From NCBI GenBank assembly GCA_029204225.1, contig CM055102.1, positions 47,896,870 to 47,960,869 of the forward strand: DNA of 64,000 bases, given 5' to 3'. The position numbers were made by a program, and so were the translations under genes. The notes below the pieces were generated by a model, which had not been told where the DNA came from, did not search any database, and was given only the letters and a program-made list of their open reading frames with translations. Source of the DNA: Diphasiastrum complanatum. Taxonomy: Eukaryota > Streptophyta > Lycopodiopsida > Lycopodiales > Lycopodiaceae. Shown one piece after another: positions 1-12,080 of the stretch (position 1 is the first letter of the stretch; each line of letters opens with the position of its first letter).

Positions 1-1568
1 TGCCACCTCTCCACTAGTTGACTTCTTGCCGTCTTATAACATAGATGTGGAGAAGTGCATAGTTGAGGATGACCGGGGTAGTCATGTCATCACTCGTAGG
101 AGCAGCTCACGCATGTGGTTTTCAACAAGGACATTTTCAAGGACTGGCGCAGAAGAATTATGTTGTTGACAAGTTGTATAAAGAGTTTCCAGTCCCCTCC
201 TCCGATATGTAGTTTGATAAAAAAATGGATGGTGAGCCGCATGGGAGGTATGATGAGCTACGACAAATTGGAGATCCAAGATGTGGTGAAAGCTGACAAA
301 TCTAGGCCATACCACATGCACAAGGAAGACTCGAAGTTTTATGAAGAAAGAATGTCGAGAAAATCCAAATCGCTTCAAGCAACCACGAGAGGCAACTAAG
401 AAGCGACTGGAGACTACAGGGCCTTCTCACCTGGGAAGCGGCGGTCAAGGTTTTTTTCATGCCCATTTTGTAAGTCTCTCCACCCATATCTTGAATTTGA
501 TATTATCGTAATTCAAATTCTATTTTTCTAATCTTCTTGCAGTAGCTAGATTATTTCTGTATTTGTTTAAATTATAGTCAAAATTTTGTCGGTTCATGCA
601 TAAATCTACCGTGAAGCGGTCACCCACAAAAGAATAGTATAAGTATGCATATTCTAACAACATGCAATTATTACTCGAATTACTGGAGAGAAAAGAAATC
701 AAAATTGATTGGAATAGATATTTTGAGGTATATATGGCTTCAAGCTATATTTTAACTTCACTACATTCATTTCGTCTGACTCTCACTCTCACCACATTTC
801 GTGAGAACTTACTCATCTTCATTGCACGCAAGTATCACAGTCCCAATCCCATGCATCACAGTCACATGAGTTCGATGTCCATGGCTAGGACGAGGACAAC
901 CAAGTTGGATCTAATTAGGTGTTTCATTCTAGTACACACGTATGTGAGAGTTAGTGTCAACTTAGTTGGTAATATATTTTTGTACTTGGAATATTTATGT
1001 ATGAATATATATTTGTTTAAGTTAAGTCTTCTTCATCAATCTTCAACTGCATGAAGTGTAATTCAAATATTTGCAAAAAAAATTATTAACAATTATGAAC
1101 AAATGATTTTGCTTACCAACTGACTCAAGTCCAATCTAAGATAGCTACCCCCTGATGATCATCCCATGTCATCCATCCCTATCAGGTATACCAATGCCAT
1201 CACCAATTTTGAAAATCTGAGCATCTACCCTGTAGTGCCCACATGTATTACCCCAAGCTAGCTCCAAGCTACACTTGTGAATGGTTCCAAACCACTCCTT
1301 GAGAATACACTAAGATGTGAACTCCAAAGTCACCATCAAGTCCCTCACATGACTGTGCATGCCAATATCCCTCCAAGTGGACCTATGAGATCTTTCATGG
1401 CCCAAGCTATACAATCTGCACCTTGTCATCACTAGAATCTGCATCCCTGATGCAATACTGATACGACAAATTGACTTCAATTACCCAGAATAGGCTATTG
1501 AAGTGTAACTCTCTAATGACAAACCTGATACACTGCTCCACAGCTACAATGACTTGATAAAAAATGAT
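1..1568. other. No recognisable gene; decayed intergenic DNA
   Basis: Only short open frames are present. The first ~450 bases read in broken frames as charged, transposon-like peptide with stops and no family I can name. From 480 to 1570 the DNA is AT-rich and I see no domain, RNA gene or clear repeat. A degenerate transposon origin is possible for the left part but is not shown. Confidence 0.4.
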
Positions 1569-1835
1569 TTACCGACTGCAAAATTGCAAAACATCACACT
1601 TACCAATCGCCAAGAGCATCCAAAGTGTGATTACTGACCCATTCTTCATCCTCCATGTGTCCCACACACACCCCACACACAGCTCGTCCAATGCAAGTCC
1701 GCTATAATGCCCAATGGCTTCCAACTGGCACCACCTCGCACTTCCATCACCCGTGATCGCTACTACGTGTGTACCTCCAACATAGGCCATATTTCCCTCC
1801 GAACAAGAAATTTCCAAGCTACAGATGTGTGTGTC
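1567..1835 (-). repeat. Dispersed direct repeat, copy 1 (carries a minus-strand ORF)
   Basis: About 265 bp that recurs in the same orientation at 4177-4438 with a low density of substitutions and small indels. Shared boundaries run from near 'ccgactgcaaaattgcaaaa' to near 'aagctacagatg'. On the minus strand it lies in a 112-residue open frame (1569-1907) including the peptide MAYVGGTHVVAITGDGSARW, which copy 2 keeps with few changes. No known family is recognised. It could be an internal piece of an old transposon or a duplicated gene fragment. Confidence 0.6.
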
Positions 1836-1907
1836 AATGGAGCTATCACCTAACTCAACAATACCACTGTCGATCGTACTTGTGAGAGCATTCTCCCAAA
1901 ACGCCAC

Positions 1908-2822
1908 CTGACATTGGTCGGTTCTAACTCCAAGAGTTGAACCTGATCACGAGATTTTTCCACCTGTAACTAGCATACCATGCCTACTTCCTCTCACCTA
2001 TGATTGCTTGCCCTCTCAAAATTGTCGCCAATGATGAGTAGTCATGCCCCAAACTGCACTTTTGTTGCCAATGCTGAATTTCTTCACACAATTCTATGGT
2101 CGCCCATTGGATCCACTCCAGTTTACTCAGCTCTTCACGGTTGGTCATGGCCTCCTACATGCATCTTCAATCTGCTAGGGCTCTTCTCTATAAATGTTTA
2201 CAGTTCCAAATAAGCGTGTGAAGAGATATTCAAGGTTTTTCAGCTACAAACCCTAGGCTTTGAGGTAAGAGAGATTGCTTGACCTTTGCTCAGCCTTTTT
2301 CTGAGTTGTTCTTGCAGTTCCCCACCTAGATGAGGTCGCCCTACCTCAATCCTAGTAATCAAAATTACAACTCATTGATTGGTGCCCAATTGACTGCAAA
2401 CAGTCTGCTTTCTTGAGAAATTCACATATAGCTCAAAGAATTAGAAAATTTGACAATTTCTTAGTTTCTCGTCCAATCAATCCCTGTAAATTATCATGGC
2501 TCTCTATCACTGATCTTTGCAAATGCCTTGCAAGCCCCGTTGCGCCAAACGACTGTCCACACAGTGAATTATGAGGCCATCACCAATGATTTCCCTAAAA
2601 TCACCGTAACTGCAAGTTTCTCCATGAATTGTCCCGGAATTCACCTATGACGATCATTCTGATCTTCCCCAAAGTTCCGATCAAAGGAACTTTGTCGTCT
2701 CCTGCCATCCGGACTACCGATACCCCGTATGGAGTCCTCTCTTTTGAGATGCTCTGAGTGCTATTTTTCCTAGTGAAAGATGATATCCCATAGCCCCATC
2801 GAATCGTACATACCTGCAACAC
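1908..2822. other. Probable 5' internal region of a truncated minus-strand LTR element, plus unassigned DNA
   Basis: On the minus strand the DNA just downstream of the primer-binding site at 2823-2840 has an ORF at 2912-2601 whose internal methionine begins MAGDDKVPLIGTL. This could be the start of a gag-like frame, but it is short and not clearly any family. Left of about 2400 I see nothing interpretable. Confidence 0.35.
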
Positions 2823-2840
2823 CCTACCACTCTGATACCA
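2823..2840 (-). other. Primer-binding site, initiator-tRNA-Met type
   Basis: Read on the minus strand this is TGGTATCAGAGTGGTAGG, one base off the usual plant retrotransposon primer-binding core TGGTATCAGAGC. It directly abuts the LTR at 2841-3221, so the LTR is the upstream LTR of a minus-strand element. Confidence 0.75.
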
Positions 2841-3221
2841 TGTTAAAAACTTTAGATTACAAAGATAAAATTGTACATATGCCAAAAGCCCCAACATGCA
2901 TGGGCTCGACAAGTGTCAACACACTAAAAAGGCACTTGTTTGACTAAAAAGCCCAACATGGGCTAAAAGAATGACAAACCAAGGACATGCCCTTGAGTAT
3001 AGCATAATGAAACCAAATATATTGTACAAGCTAATTTTCCTATGTGTGGCTACTCGACTATTCCAAGTGGTCGGCTATGGGATCAGTGCCACTGATATAA
3101 CGATAGTGGGTCATGTCTCGATAACAAACAAATACAATAAATCTAATTAACGTTACACTAATTACAATATCACATTTAGATCATACATAAAAACGAATCA
3201 GATCAAAACTAATTTCTAACA
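2841..3221 (-). repeat. LTR of a truncated LTR retrotransposon
   Basis: A 381 bp segment starting TGTTA and ending TAACA, with a primer-binding site immediately to its left on the minus strand. No matching second LTR is seen to the left, so the element is truncated. Its right end abuts a CACTA transposase fragment, suggesting insertion into that older element. Confidence 0.65.
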
Positions 3222-3224
3222 TAA

Positions 3225-3703
3225 GGGAGTGTATAAAATATGGATAACCTTTTCATACCCTCTATGGAAGTGGAATTCTCCATTGCATTGTTCCATTGCT
3301 CAAGCCAATCTTCGAATAGAAAATATTTACGATGATCAGAATATATAACTTTCCTAAGACGTTTTTCATATCGTGCAAGGAGATTACTTCCACATATATT
3401 ACAATCATGGTATTCGGAAATAGAAAAACCGCTACACTAACCCAATCCAGGATAATCATGCATCGTCCACATCAAAATACCTTTTAGTTCAAATTCTCGA
3501 GATCCGATATGACGTGAAATGTCATATACACGAATACCTCTCCAAAGAATTTGCAACTCCTCGACAATAGGTTCTAGATAGACATCCATGTTTTTTACCT
3601 TGTAACAACCGGGAATGATGAGAGCAAGTAAAAGATGACCTTTTTCATTGTCATCCATGGAGGTATGTTGTAATTTACAAGCATCACTAGCCATGTTTTC
3701 CAA
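3225..3703 (-). pseudogene. CACTA (En/Spm) transposase fragment, Transposase_21 / TNP2-like
   Basis: The minus-strand frame 3703-3437 contains GHLLLALIIPG, then MDVYLEPIVEELQILW, then a segment ending GILMWTMHDYPGLG. This matches the order of the CACTA TNP2 core (a LLIPGP-like block, the 'iDVYL.pLieEL..LW' block, the 'LLWTINDFP.YG' block). A frame change follows; a downstream frame gives a CxxC segment (CNICG) and an RKVIYxDHRKYF-like stretch, the next TNP2 block. The fragment covers only the middle of the transposase and has at least one frame change, so it is not functional. No CACTA terminal repeats were found. Confidence 0.75.
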
Positions 3704-4176
3704 GTAGAAGATCGATGGCCATGAGAATTAATAGCATCCATGGCCAACCCAAGTCTTAAATGTCTTGGCTATGTACGAGATATCGGCCACTCTTCTTCAA
3801 ATGTGTTTTGCGGCCATACTATCACATGATATTCTCATGACACCATCAGTGGATCTATTTTGAGCATTCCAATCCATCAATTCGGCCAAGAACTCACAAC
3901 GGAACATGTGTTGGTACGTGGTAATATTGGAAAGTGGTGCACAACCTTGGATGCAACTTTGGTTCCTTGCACATCTTGTCGAGATCGTGGGGATTCACAC
4001 TTAGGTCAACTTGTTTTTTATATATGTACACCCTTGTATAATATGCAATCTTATAAACATGCATGAATGCAATTGTAGTCCATTCGAAGCATCGCCAATA
4101 TTTTTTTAATATCTTTCCTTGAATTTGGAATTGTATTGCCCTCGAGTAATAGCAAACGTAACAAAGATGTGGATGA
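3704..4176. other. No recognisable feature
   Basis: May be the upstream part of the decayed CACTA element. The minus-strand frame 4397-3894 spans this stretch and the repeat copy to its right, but only the repeat portion is conserved. Confidence 0.3.
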
Positions 4177-4438
4177 CCTTCCGACTGCAAAATTGCAAAA
4201 CACACACTTACCAATCGCCAAGAGCATCCAAAGTTGATTACTGACTCGTTCTTCATCCTCCATGTGTCCCACACACACCCCACACATAGCTCGTCCAATG
4301 CAAGTCTGCTATAATGCCCAATGGCTTCCAACTGGCACCACCTCGCACTTCCATCACTCGTGACCGCTACTATGTGTGTACCTCCAACATAGGCCATATT
4401 TCCCTCTGAACGAGAAATTTACAAGCTACAGATGCGTG
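4177..4438 (-). repeat. Dispersed direct repeat, copy 2
   Basis: Second copy of the segment at 1567-1835, same orientation, 2.6 kb away. The minus-strand peptide MAYVGGTHIVAVTSDGSARW parallels that of copy 1 with conservative substitutions. Flanks differ on both sides, so the homology is confined to about 262 bp. Confidence 0.6.
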
Positions 4439-5696
4439 TAGGGGAGGCGCCTCTGGTGGCTGACGTGGTCGATCATCTAACGAAACCATTTCTACATCCA
4501 TAGCAAAAATACATTACTAACCATAGAAACCATGACCACTAACAAACGACATCAAAGCAACAACCACAAAATTTATAAGTTGCAAGAAGTAAAGTTAACA
4601 AAAACATGTTTGTATAAGTAGAAAATTCATATCATAGTTAACTTTGGTAGTGAAAGACAGAGTATTTTGATGAAGAATATGCACTCCCAAAATTTGAACC
4701 TAAATTCTCAAGTAATGGTATCAAGGGCTTATATTTTTTTCAAAAACATAAGCTTCCAGAATAAAATGCTAGAAATAAAACAAAGCCAAAACATGGATCA
4801 CTAGATGCACAAGGGCGTTGCACATTGCTACATAGTGTACATAAAATATCATCTGCCCTATAAATAACAAGTTAGGATAAGATTGAGGAAATGAGTGTCA
4901 ACCTCATCATGAGTACGGTCTTTTATACGGTTGATGGGCTCAAGCATATATAGTTATTTGTTTTTCTCCTAATAACGATCAGTTGGGCTAAGCCAGCTGT
5001 CATGTTTCATTATTTGCATCCTCATCAAAGACCCTTAGACAATACATGTCCTCCACCATTCACTCTCCAATATGAATGTCCCTGTAGCATGTTTCACCAT
5101 TTTCAACCGTTAATGGTACTCAATAGCACACATGATCCAGTGTCTTGCTGCTTGTTGTTCGATCATAAACCCATTGATGATTGATAAGCATAATATAAGT
5201 TCAGCACAAAGCATTGCACCATTGACTTCAATGCATGTGTATCTCATGCCCATGTTGTTTCTAAAAAATTCTATTTTTGCATGTGGCCCATGTTTTGACA
5301 ATCAATGTCAGAGAGATTGAAGAGATCTTCAGAAAATGACTCATGTTAAGAATGCATTGACTAATGTTCAACGATCTCTATGCAACATCGAAACTATATA
5401 TCATTCATAATCATTCATGGTTTTGTATATGGTGCAATATTCAAAATGCTCCACCAGATGTGAAACCATGAATGAACTTACATTTTATCTCACATCATCA
5501 AGACACAAAGACGCTCATCATCATTGTGCTTATCCAAATAGACATAAATCATATGCCTTATTGTAATTCATGAGTACTTCAGCTTCCAATTCTCCAATTT
5601 TATTTTAAAATTTTGTATCTAAACTTCAAAAACCTGAACATTGTTACTAAGATCAGCTATATTCTATTTTTGCAGGTGGCCCATATTTGACAACCA
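4439..5696. other. No recognisable feature
   Basis: AT-rich DNA with only short frames. 'ctatttttgca(t/g)gtggcccat' followed by 'caat(c/g)' occurs near 5270 and again near 5665, a short local duplication. No gene, RNA or terminal repeat was recognised. Confidence 0.4.
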
Positions 5697-6006
5697 ATGT
5701 CAAAAAGATTGATCAAAGAGATCTTTGGATATGAGAGAGAAAATGCCAAAAAAAGTGATAAGGCCTCAATTACTAATAGCATTATGAATGAAGCTAGGAA
5801 AATACTGACCAGTAGTAAAGTCAAGGCAAGCTCCACAGGAAGATCATACATTGTTAGCCAAAAACAAACAAAAGGGCTGGAAAATGATTCCAAGGAAGGG
5901 CAAGGATGATGAGGACAAGGGAGAGTCATCATCAAGCAGAAAAAGAAACAGAAGAGCAAATCTTAATATTGCTACAAACCTTTGGTCACAGTCGAGCGAG
6001 GAATTC
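5697..6006 (+). pseudogene. Ty1/copia gag remnant with degraded zinc knuckle
   Basis: A 70-codon frame at 5697-5909 is followed, after a frame change, by a Lys/Asp/Ser-rich stretch (KGKDDEDKGESSSS) and then YCYKP at about 5973. The order and wording resemble the basic linker and CCHC knuckle of Copia-A gag (22553-23584), which reads GESSSK then CYYCHKPGH. The knuckle's first Cys codon is replaced by a stop and the His/Cys end is lost. It is a small non-functional fragment. Confidence 0.5.
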
Positions 6007-9000
6007 TAACGGAAAAAAATTATAAGAGTCTCTTCAATAAACTCAGTCACAAATGACAATGCGTTCGTATTAGCCCTTAGAGTGGCAAGCATATCTATTC
6101 GAGCAATGACCATATAGATAATGCGATTTATATGATCTAAAAAAAATGTGTCAGTTAGAAGATTAGTCAACTCGATTCTAGTGGAAGCCATTCTCAATGC
6201 ACTAATGCATTATGTAAAGCAACAACTTGGTAGCAAGATCAAGGATAAGCCATAACAAAACTTATAGGAGAGCACAAGAACTGTGGACAACAAAATGAGA
6301 AACAACATTATTATATATATAGCTTTTTTTTTTTAAATAGATATTATTAAAAAATAAACTAAAGAAACTTCTTTTCATAATCCACTGATAATGATTAAGA
6401 AGTTATATTCAAAGAAGATTCTGTCATTTTTAAATTCGTTTTATTCGACTTCATCTGCATGTGTCATTTCCATGACGGGTTTGTCCAATTCAATGGATGT
6501 TGTTGGCCTAGGTCCCCATTGCTATCCAACTCGAACAATAGACATTATGTACTCTCTATGTGTTGTGCTTGCATTGGAGGATTTCCCATATTGTTTTCCT
6601 AGCTAAATTTGAACTATAGATCATGTGTGTCTTTAAAGCCCTCTCTATCCAAAGCTCTTGTATAGAACTAAAAGATCTCAATTAAAGCATTGCTAAGTCC
6701 AATGCCTCCAACATGTCTTGAATTGTTAAAGTACGCAGCCTTTGCCCTATAATGACTCTTCTCTATCCTTTGCATGTCCAAATAGCTAGTGATCCATATG
6801 TCATCATAAACCAAGGACCATGAGCATACATGATGTGTTGTTCACATAACATCCTTATTAGTTATAAACCTCTTTAGATAGAACTTTAGAAAAGAGAGAA
6901 ATGCTAAACACACTTACCATATAGTGAGTGATGTGGATCTTTCATCAATTGAATGAAAGCTTTTATTCAACATTACTTTCTTGTATAGTATGATTTGACA
7001 ATAAGTGTATTGCTTTCGCACCTCCCATGGAAACTTTTGCTGAGACATCTTGGGTTTTTCCACTCATCTAAAAATCTTTGGTAAGACTCACATGGCCCTC
7101 ATACAATAACATTTCAGATAAATTATCTCTAGATTTTTAATGCTAACATTTGTTGTTAATTTGGGCTGCATGTTCCCAGCGTAGCAACAATGTAAGTATA
7201 ATAATTTGTTGTCGCTCACCATGCATTGTGCAAAAATGGACTCTTTCAAGAGCAATGTTTAACACAAGACTCAAATCTTTGTCTAGATTCATGTGCCTAT
7301 TTAGAGCAAGTCGTTGGTTGCAATGCAAAATAACTTTGTTTCACCAAATTAAAACATATAGTATATGCAAAAATGTTTTGCATTTGCACCGAAACCACTG
7401 AACATGCATTTTAAGGTCTTTACATCAATAGCTAGGTACCATTCGACAGTAAAGCTTTGCACATCTATACTTAGTAATTTGCCTTCATTTTGCACAAGGA
7501 TTAGTTGAGATATATTGCATCGTTCAAATAATGTTCACCATCACTTTGTGAGCCCCCTTATGAGCTTCAAGCATTTGTGTCACTTGCACTCAATGCTTGG
7601 TTCATCAACGTGATTGTGACATGTTCAAGTTCGTGACCTTTTACAATCTCCACTTCATCCACTTAATAACAAACACAAGTTTGCCTTCACAATTGGCAAA
7701 TGCAAATTCTGTAAATGAAAACATGCAAAGACATATTCATCGAAGATAAGCATACAAGTGAAAACCAAAATCTACAAGAAATGTTATTACCAAATAATGT
7801 TAATCTGAAATTGTCATCATCACTTGGACCTTTTCTATATCTCAAAATAAATTGTTCCCTTCGTGATAACTAAAATGAATGCTAGGTCCTATCTTTTTAT
7901 TGGTTATTGTGTTAGAATTCTCCTAATTTAGAGACCAAAATTGAATTGCATTCTCGTTTGGCATATTCAACTAGTCTATAAGCAGGTAAAATTTTATGAC
8001 ATTTTAATCCATTTTTGTGTTTTTAATTTAGCTCTGTAACCCTTGCTATTCACACCTCCTTGGTTGCATGCGTACACCATCTATCTAACATTTGGATTCG
8101 GCTTGAACTTGTCACCTAACATTTTTGCAATATTTTAATCAAATTGAATGACTTGTTTCATTTTCCAAAATTTTCATTAGATCTTTATACCCTTCAAGAA
8201 ATGCTTCATATATTTTCCTACCTAAGGCATAATAATAGAACCTCATTATTTTCTACAAATTGGATTCGATGCAATTTTTAGCCCCCAATACAAAAAGCTC
8301 TCATGGACTAAATTTTGAAAATAAGTAGCCCTGTTGAATAGAATCATTCACAGAATCTTGAAAATGATTCTCTTCTATTTCCGTAATGATTTGTGTGACA
8401 CCTTATGTATAATAATGAATGCTTGTCGTCCCATGGTAAGAATATAGTGGCACTTCCTCCTGTTCGGCCAATAATGTGGCCCTAGAAAAAGAACTTGCCA
8501 TTACATATATCCTTATAATGATATTCGAGAGAACCATTATTTGGTCCATGACATAATAATACCTTTTTAGAGTGTGCATTTGAAGTGTGTTAATTACCCC
8601 CACACGAAATAAAGTTGCCATTACATACTTAGAATGGGACTCGTAACAACCATAAAAATGTAGTGCATAACATAGTCAATACATCTTTCAAGGGTGCATA
8701 ACTCCAAGAAAACGAAGAAAACTAAGCCTTAAAACTCAATCCGTCTCAGATGATGCATTCAGCTCTTTGGTTTGTTTGGCAGATCTGTGACCTTTTGTTC
8801 GGGTAGCGTGAGATTGTGGATCGACAGAGGAGACAAACAGATTCTCACACTCACAAGTTTCTTGCTTCAGTGAATATTGAAAAACTGAAAGCACCACATA
8901 CAAAGTTATTAGATGATCTTTGATATACAGCGCCTCTGATGAGACTGAAATGTATAATCAATCACAGCAAAATACAATGGATGATGCTGATCGCTTGATC

Positions 9001-9100
9001 CTATCATAGCTGATAGCTTGAATGATCAGTCCAGAAGCTGTAATCACCTCCGGCAACAATTGCTCCCGCTTGGATCGCCTGTTGCACCTGCACCGAATAG
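6007..9100. other. AT-rich intergenic region without recognisable genes
   Basis: Only short frames (up to 83 codons), none resembling a known protein. No tRNA, long inverted repeat or LTR pair was recognised. The last few hundred bases precede the DREB2-like gene and would include its promoter or first exon, but no convincing core promoter was identified. Confidence 0.45.
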
Positions 9101-10243
9101 CAGTGGAGTAACCGTTGCTGCCGCCGCGGGAACAAGCCAGATTCAGCGAAGGCGCAGGGGCGTCCAGAAAATTCACTATATGCATTCAGAGGAGTGAGAC
9201 AGATAAGCTGGGGGAAGTGGGTGGCAGAGATTAGAGGGCCCAACCATCGCAAACGGATATGGCTAGGATCGTTTGATTCTGCTCATGAAGCAGCGAATGC
9301 TTACGATCAAGCTGCGTTGCTTCTTTATGGCCCTCGAGCTCGTCTCAATCTTCTGCAGCAGTCTTTTCCACAAATGAAAGTAGCCTCCCCGGCTTGCAAG
9401 ACTGCCTCGAAGCCCAGGCCTCTTCTTCCTCGCCCCATTCTTCCCTGTCCACCGAGGCCAACACCTCTGCAGCATAGAGTAATAACGGATACCAGCAGAA
9501 ATCTCCACAGTGAAAACCCCCTCCCAGTTGACACATCTATGAAAAGTAATTCTCGAAGTGAGATGGAAATAAGCTCCGCACTGGGCAAGCTGTTCGTTTC
9601 CGCTAAGCCGTTTCATGGGCTCGAAGCAACTGATTATCAGTTGCCAGAATTCACCAACGATCGAATGGAGAAAGCAAGTACTGGGAATGTCACCAAAATT
9701 AGTCATCACAGAATGCTGCATCATCAACAAACAAAATATGCTGCTACAGGCACAAGTGTTGGACCGATGCAGGTTAATCAGGCTTACACTGATAACTGCA
9801 GTCCAGCTCACGGCAATAAGAACTCTTCTTTCTTGCAGCAGTTGCATCAAGAACCCGCAATCCGTCCGAGTTATTGCACCATACCTGCAACAGTGAGGGA
9901 CCAGCAAATCAGCAAGCATTTCTCAGATCCTAACAGCTCGATCTGGCCGGATTTTCAAACTTCATTTGATAATTTATCCGGTGAGAATGAGACTCCGCAT
10001 TATTTACCGCATCATATTTCAGAATCATATCTGTTCGATCTACAAGAATTCACAGCGCTAATTACACCATGTCTCCAGGCATTTCCTTTTGTCAGTAGCA
10101 GTAGTAGGCAGTCGCCTTTGTTAGCTTCCTCAAACACAAATAGTCGTCTTCTGTACATACTCACAATTTTGAGTTTTCTGCTAGAAATCAGTTACTCTTT
10201 TATTAAACTTCAACTATCTTTCACATTCGCATGTCAGGTTTGA
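9101..10243 (+). CDS. DREB2-like AP2/ERF transcription factor; 5' end uncertain, possibly a pseudogene
   Basis: The frame open from 9101 encodes a short basic lead with the DREB2 hallmark PENS (about 9163-9174), then one AP2/ERF domain (about 9179-9360): [50 protein letters not shown]. Valine at position 14 and the PENS motif point to the DREB A-2 group, nuclear factors that bind dehydration-responsive (DRE/CRT) elements. The remaining ~290 residues are Ser/Gln/His-rich and probably disordered, with an acidic/aromatic stretch (SIWPDF) that may be an activation region. Oddity: there is no in-frame ATG between the stop at 9098 and the domain, which starts within about 25 codons. Either an upstream exon supplies the start, or the gene has lost its N-terminus. 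The domain is certain; the gene's integrity is not. Confidence 0.75.
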   Translation, partial: QWSNRCCRRGNKPDSAKAQGRPENSLYAFRGVRQISWGKWVAEIRGPNHRKRIWLGSFDSAHEAANAYDQAALLLYGPRARLNLLQQSFPQMKVASPACKTASKPRPLLPRPILPCPPRPTPLQHRVITDTSRNLHSENPLPVDTSMKSNSRSEMEISSALGKLFVSAKPFHGLEATDYQLPEFTNDRMEKASTGNVTKISHHRMLHHQQTKYAATGTSVGPMQVNQAYTDNCSPAHGNKNSSFLQQLHQEPAIRPSYCTIPATVRDQQISKHFSDPNSSIWPDFQTSFDNLSGENETPHYLPHHISESYLFDLQEFTALITPCLQAFPFVSSSSRQSPLLASSNTNSRLLYILTILSFLLEISYSFIKLQLSFTFACQV

Positions 10244-10879
10244 AAAGGTGAATTTGAATCTGTTGCTCCATTAATTTAGATGATCAGGATGTGATTAATA
10301 TAGGAGAGCCTCACAGACACACAGAACCTTAAACAGATTGCAAATGCTAGCCGTTACAATTCCGAGATCAACACTTTCAATGCTGTGTGCGTGCATGAGC
10401 CCATAACGAGATTTCTAGTTTATAAAGAGCTCGTCCTCAGCTAGGTCCCAATCCATACATTCTCGTAGGGGATCATCAACAAAACTAGGATCACTAGTCA
10501 TGGATCCGTCAATCACTGTATCCATTCGGCCTACGACAACATTGTCTTGTGAGCTCTACGGTTTTGATGAGATCTGTGTTCGCTAGAGGCTCTCATGGAT
10601 CTAGTGCTTCGGGATTTTGGCGCAGCTTTAAAATGATCATGATCAACATAACGGAGGATCGTCCTCGTATTCCCGACCTTCTTCCAAGGTGAACAACTAA
10701 AGAACTTCAATTTCCTTTTCACTGCATACTCCTTGCAGTGGTTCCTAGGGTGTAGCCTCTAGGCTCATCATAAAAAGTGAAACAAAATCTTGATGGCCTT
10801 TGCTAGATTTCTGCACTGGTCGCTCTAATCTCTTGATCGGGGCATCGTCTTCATTGGAAAATGGGTCAATAGCAGACCT
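10244..10879. other. No clear gene; possible decayed gypsy internal DNA
   Basis: Minus-strand frames here are short and interrupted. The segment continues downstream (minus strand) of a gypsy protease-like remnant and may be the following part of the same element, but no reverse-transcriptase motif is visible. Confidence 0.3.
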
Positions 10880-11349
10880 TCACTTGGGGGATTGCTCATC
10901 TGATGAAACATCAGACTGAAAACAATCGATCGTGGCTAGGGCCTTGGTCCAGTTTACCACATTGATTTGTGAATCATCATGTATAACAATCCTCCTCCAA
11001 CGACGTTCATCATCTGATTCTTTGTCTGAGTGTATGGTAGTAACAGAACTTAAAACCATGGCTCTTTGGTCGGTCGGTTTCGTAATCCAAGTATTAGGTT
11101 CGATCTTAACGGCAAAATCACGATTCTGCAGCACAAGTTCTGTCCCCAGTCATGAAGAGCTTGTGATGTTTGGAGCCACGGTCTACCTAGCAGGACACTA
11201 TAGGATTGGAGAGAATTAGGCAAGTCCAGGACTACAAAATCTAGCATGAAATGAATTTCAACTCCCTTGATATGCTCATCATTGGCTATGCCTAAGGGCT
11301 TCACACTAGATTGGTCAGCGAGTCTGATTGTAAAATGGGCGTTTACCAT
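10880..11349 (-). pseudogene. Ty3/gypsy retropepsin-like remnant
   Basis: Minus-strand frames 11349-11050 and 11134-10880 read as the back half of a gypsy aspartic protease and following linker. Recognisable pieces are LADQSSVKPLGIA, a DFVVLDLP stretch, and SVLLGRPWLQTSQALHDWG, which matches the '(P/S)VLLGRPWL..A.HDWG' ending typical of plant gypsy retropepsins. The catalytic DTG/DSG half is missing and the frame changes once. The linker is acidic (SDKESDDERRW). It is a fragment only. Confidence 0.55.
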
Positions 11350-11535
11350 GCGACTAAGACCCCATTCATGTTGTGTCCCCTACATGAGATAGAGTCCGAG
11401 GAGCATTTCATCTTCAAATGCCCCATATATTATGAGATTACAGGGACACATCACTGTCTATTCTGTAACATGCCTACTACACTCAGAGCACTAATTGGAT
11501 ATGAGGACTCTCGTTGTGTCGTACTTATGCTATGA
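11311..11535 (+). pseudogene. zf-RVT-like remnant, probably from a LINE
   Basis: The frame encodes CPLHEIESEEHFIFKCPIYY followed by an aromatic/leucine stretch and YEDSRCVVLML. The pattern C-x2-[H/C]...E..EHF...C..Y resembles the zinc-binding domain at the C-terminus of plant non-LTR reverse transcriptases (zf-RVT). No reverse transcriptase lies upstream. The rest of a LINE tail may run to the AATAAA at 12008-12013 and the CT tract just beyond, but that link is an inference. Confidence 0.45.
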
Positions 11536-12014
11536 GAGATGGTCTTGCTACGCCAGGATATGTACCAATCAACTCAACAGCCACATCCTAGCTCTCAGGC
11601 TCAGATTACGTCTTTCTTCACCATGAGGCGGACACGATCTGACAACAATGACGACGACATACCACCTCACCGATGTCAAAGACAGTGTATCACTCATAGT
11701 CATGCAGCAGTTCACACTTTTCACCTTGTTACGAGAGCACACAGTTTTCACTCTCCTAGACGATGTCAGCGATGGTCCATACCTCCTGATACAACTTGTA
11801 TTACGTCTTTTTTCAGCAACAGCACTATATGATACTACTCTACTCCTGGTAGCTATTCTTGCTCCCACTTATGGACAGTTGGCAATTTGTAGTTTACAGT
11901 TATATTACTCATTTCTCTTTTATGCGTAGTTTTTCTTGGAGACGTTTATATACGCTTGACATGTACTCCTTTTGGTCTTATATGTCTTTTGGCATGGAAA
12001 AGACATTAATAAAG

Positions 12015-12020
<6 letters not shown>
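11536..12020. other. No gene; possible 3' tail of the LINE-like remnant
   Basis: Short overlapping frames only. The DNA is rich in 'cac/cat' and 'ctc' words and ends with 'taataaagctctc' just before a CT microsatellite, which may be the end of a retroposon. Confidence 0.3.

Positions 12021-12073
<53 letters not shown>
12021..12073. repeat. (CT)n microsatellite
   Basis: About 26 uninterrupted CT units, bordered on the left by 'aataaagctctcg' and on the right by 'attttttt'. Confidence 0.95.

Positions 12074-12080
<7 letters not shown>

Noticed and set aside
9263-9919. 218-codon minus-strand frame
   Set aside because: Lies antisense to the DREB2-like frame and has no recognisable domain.
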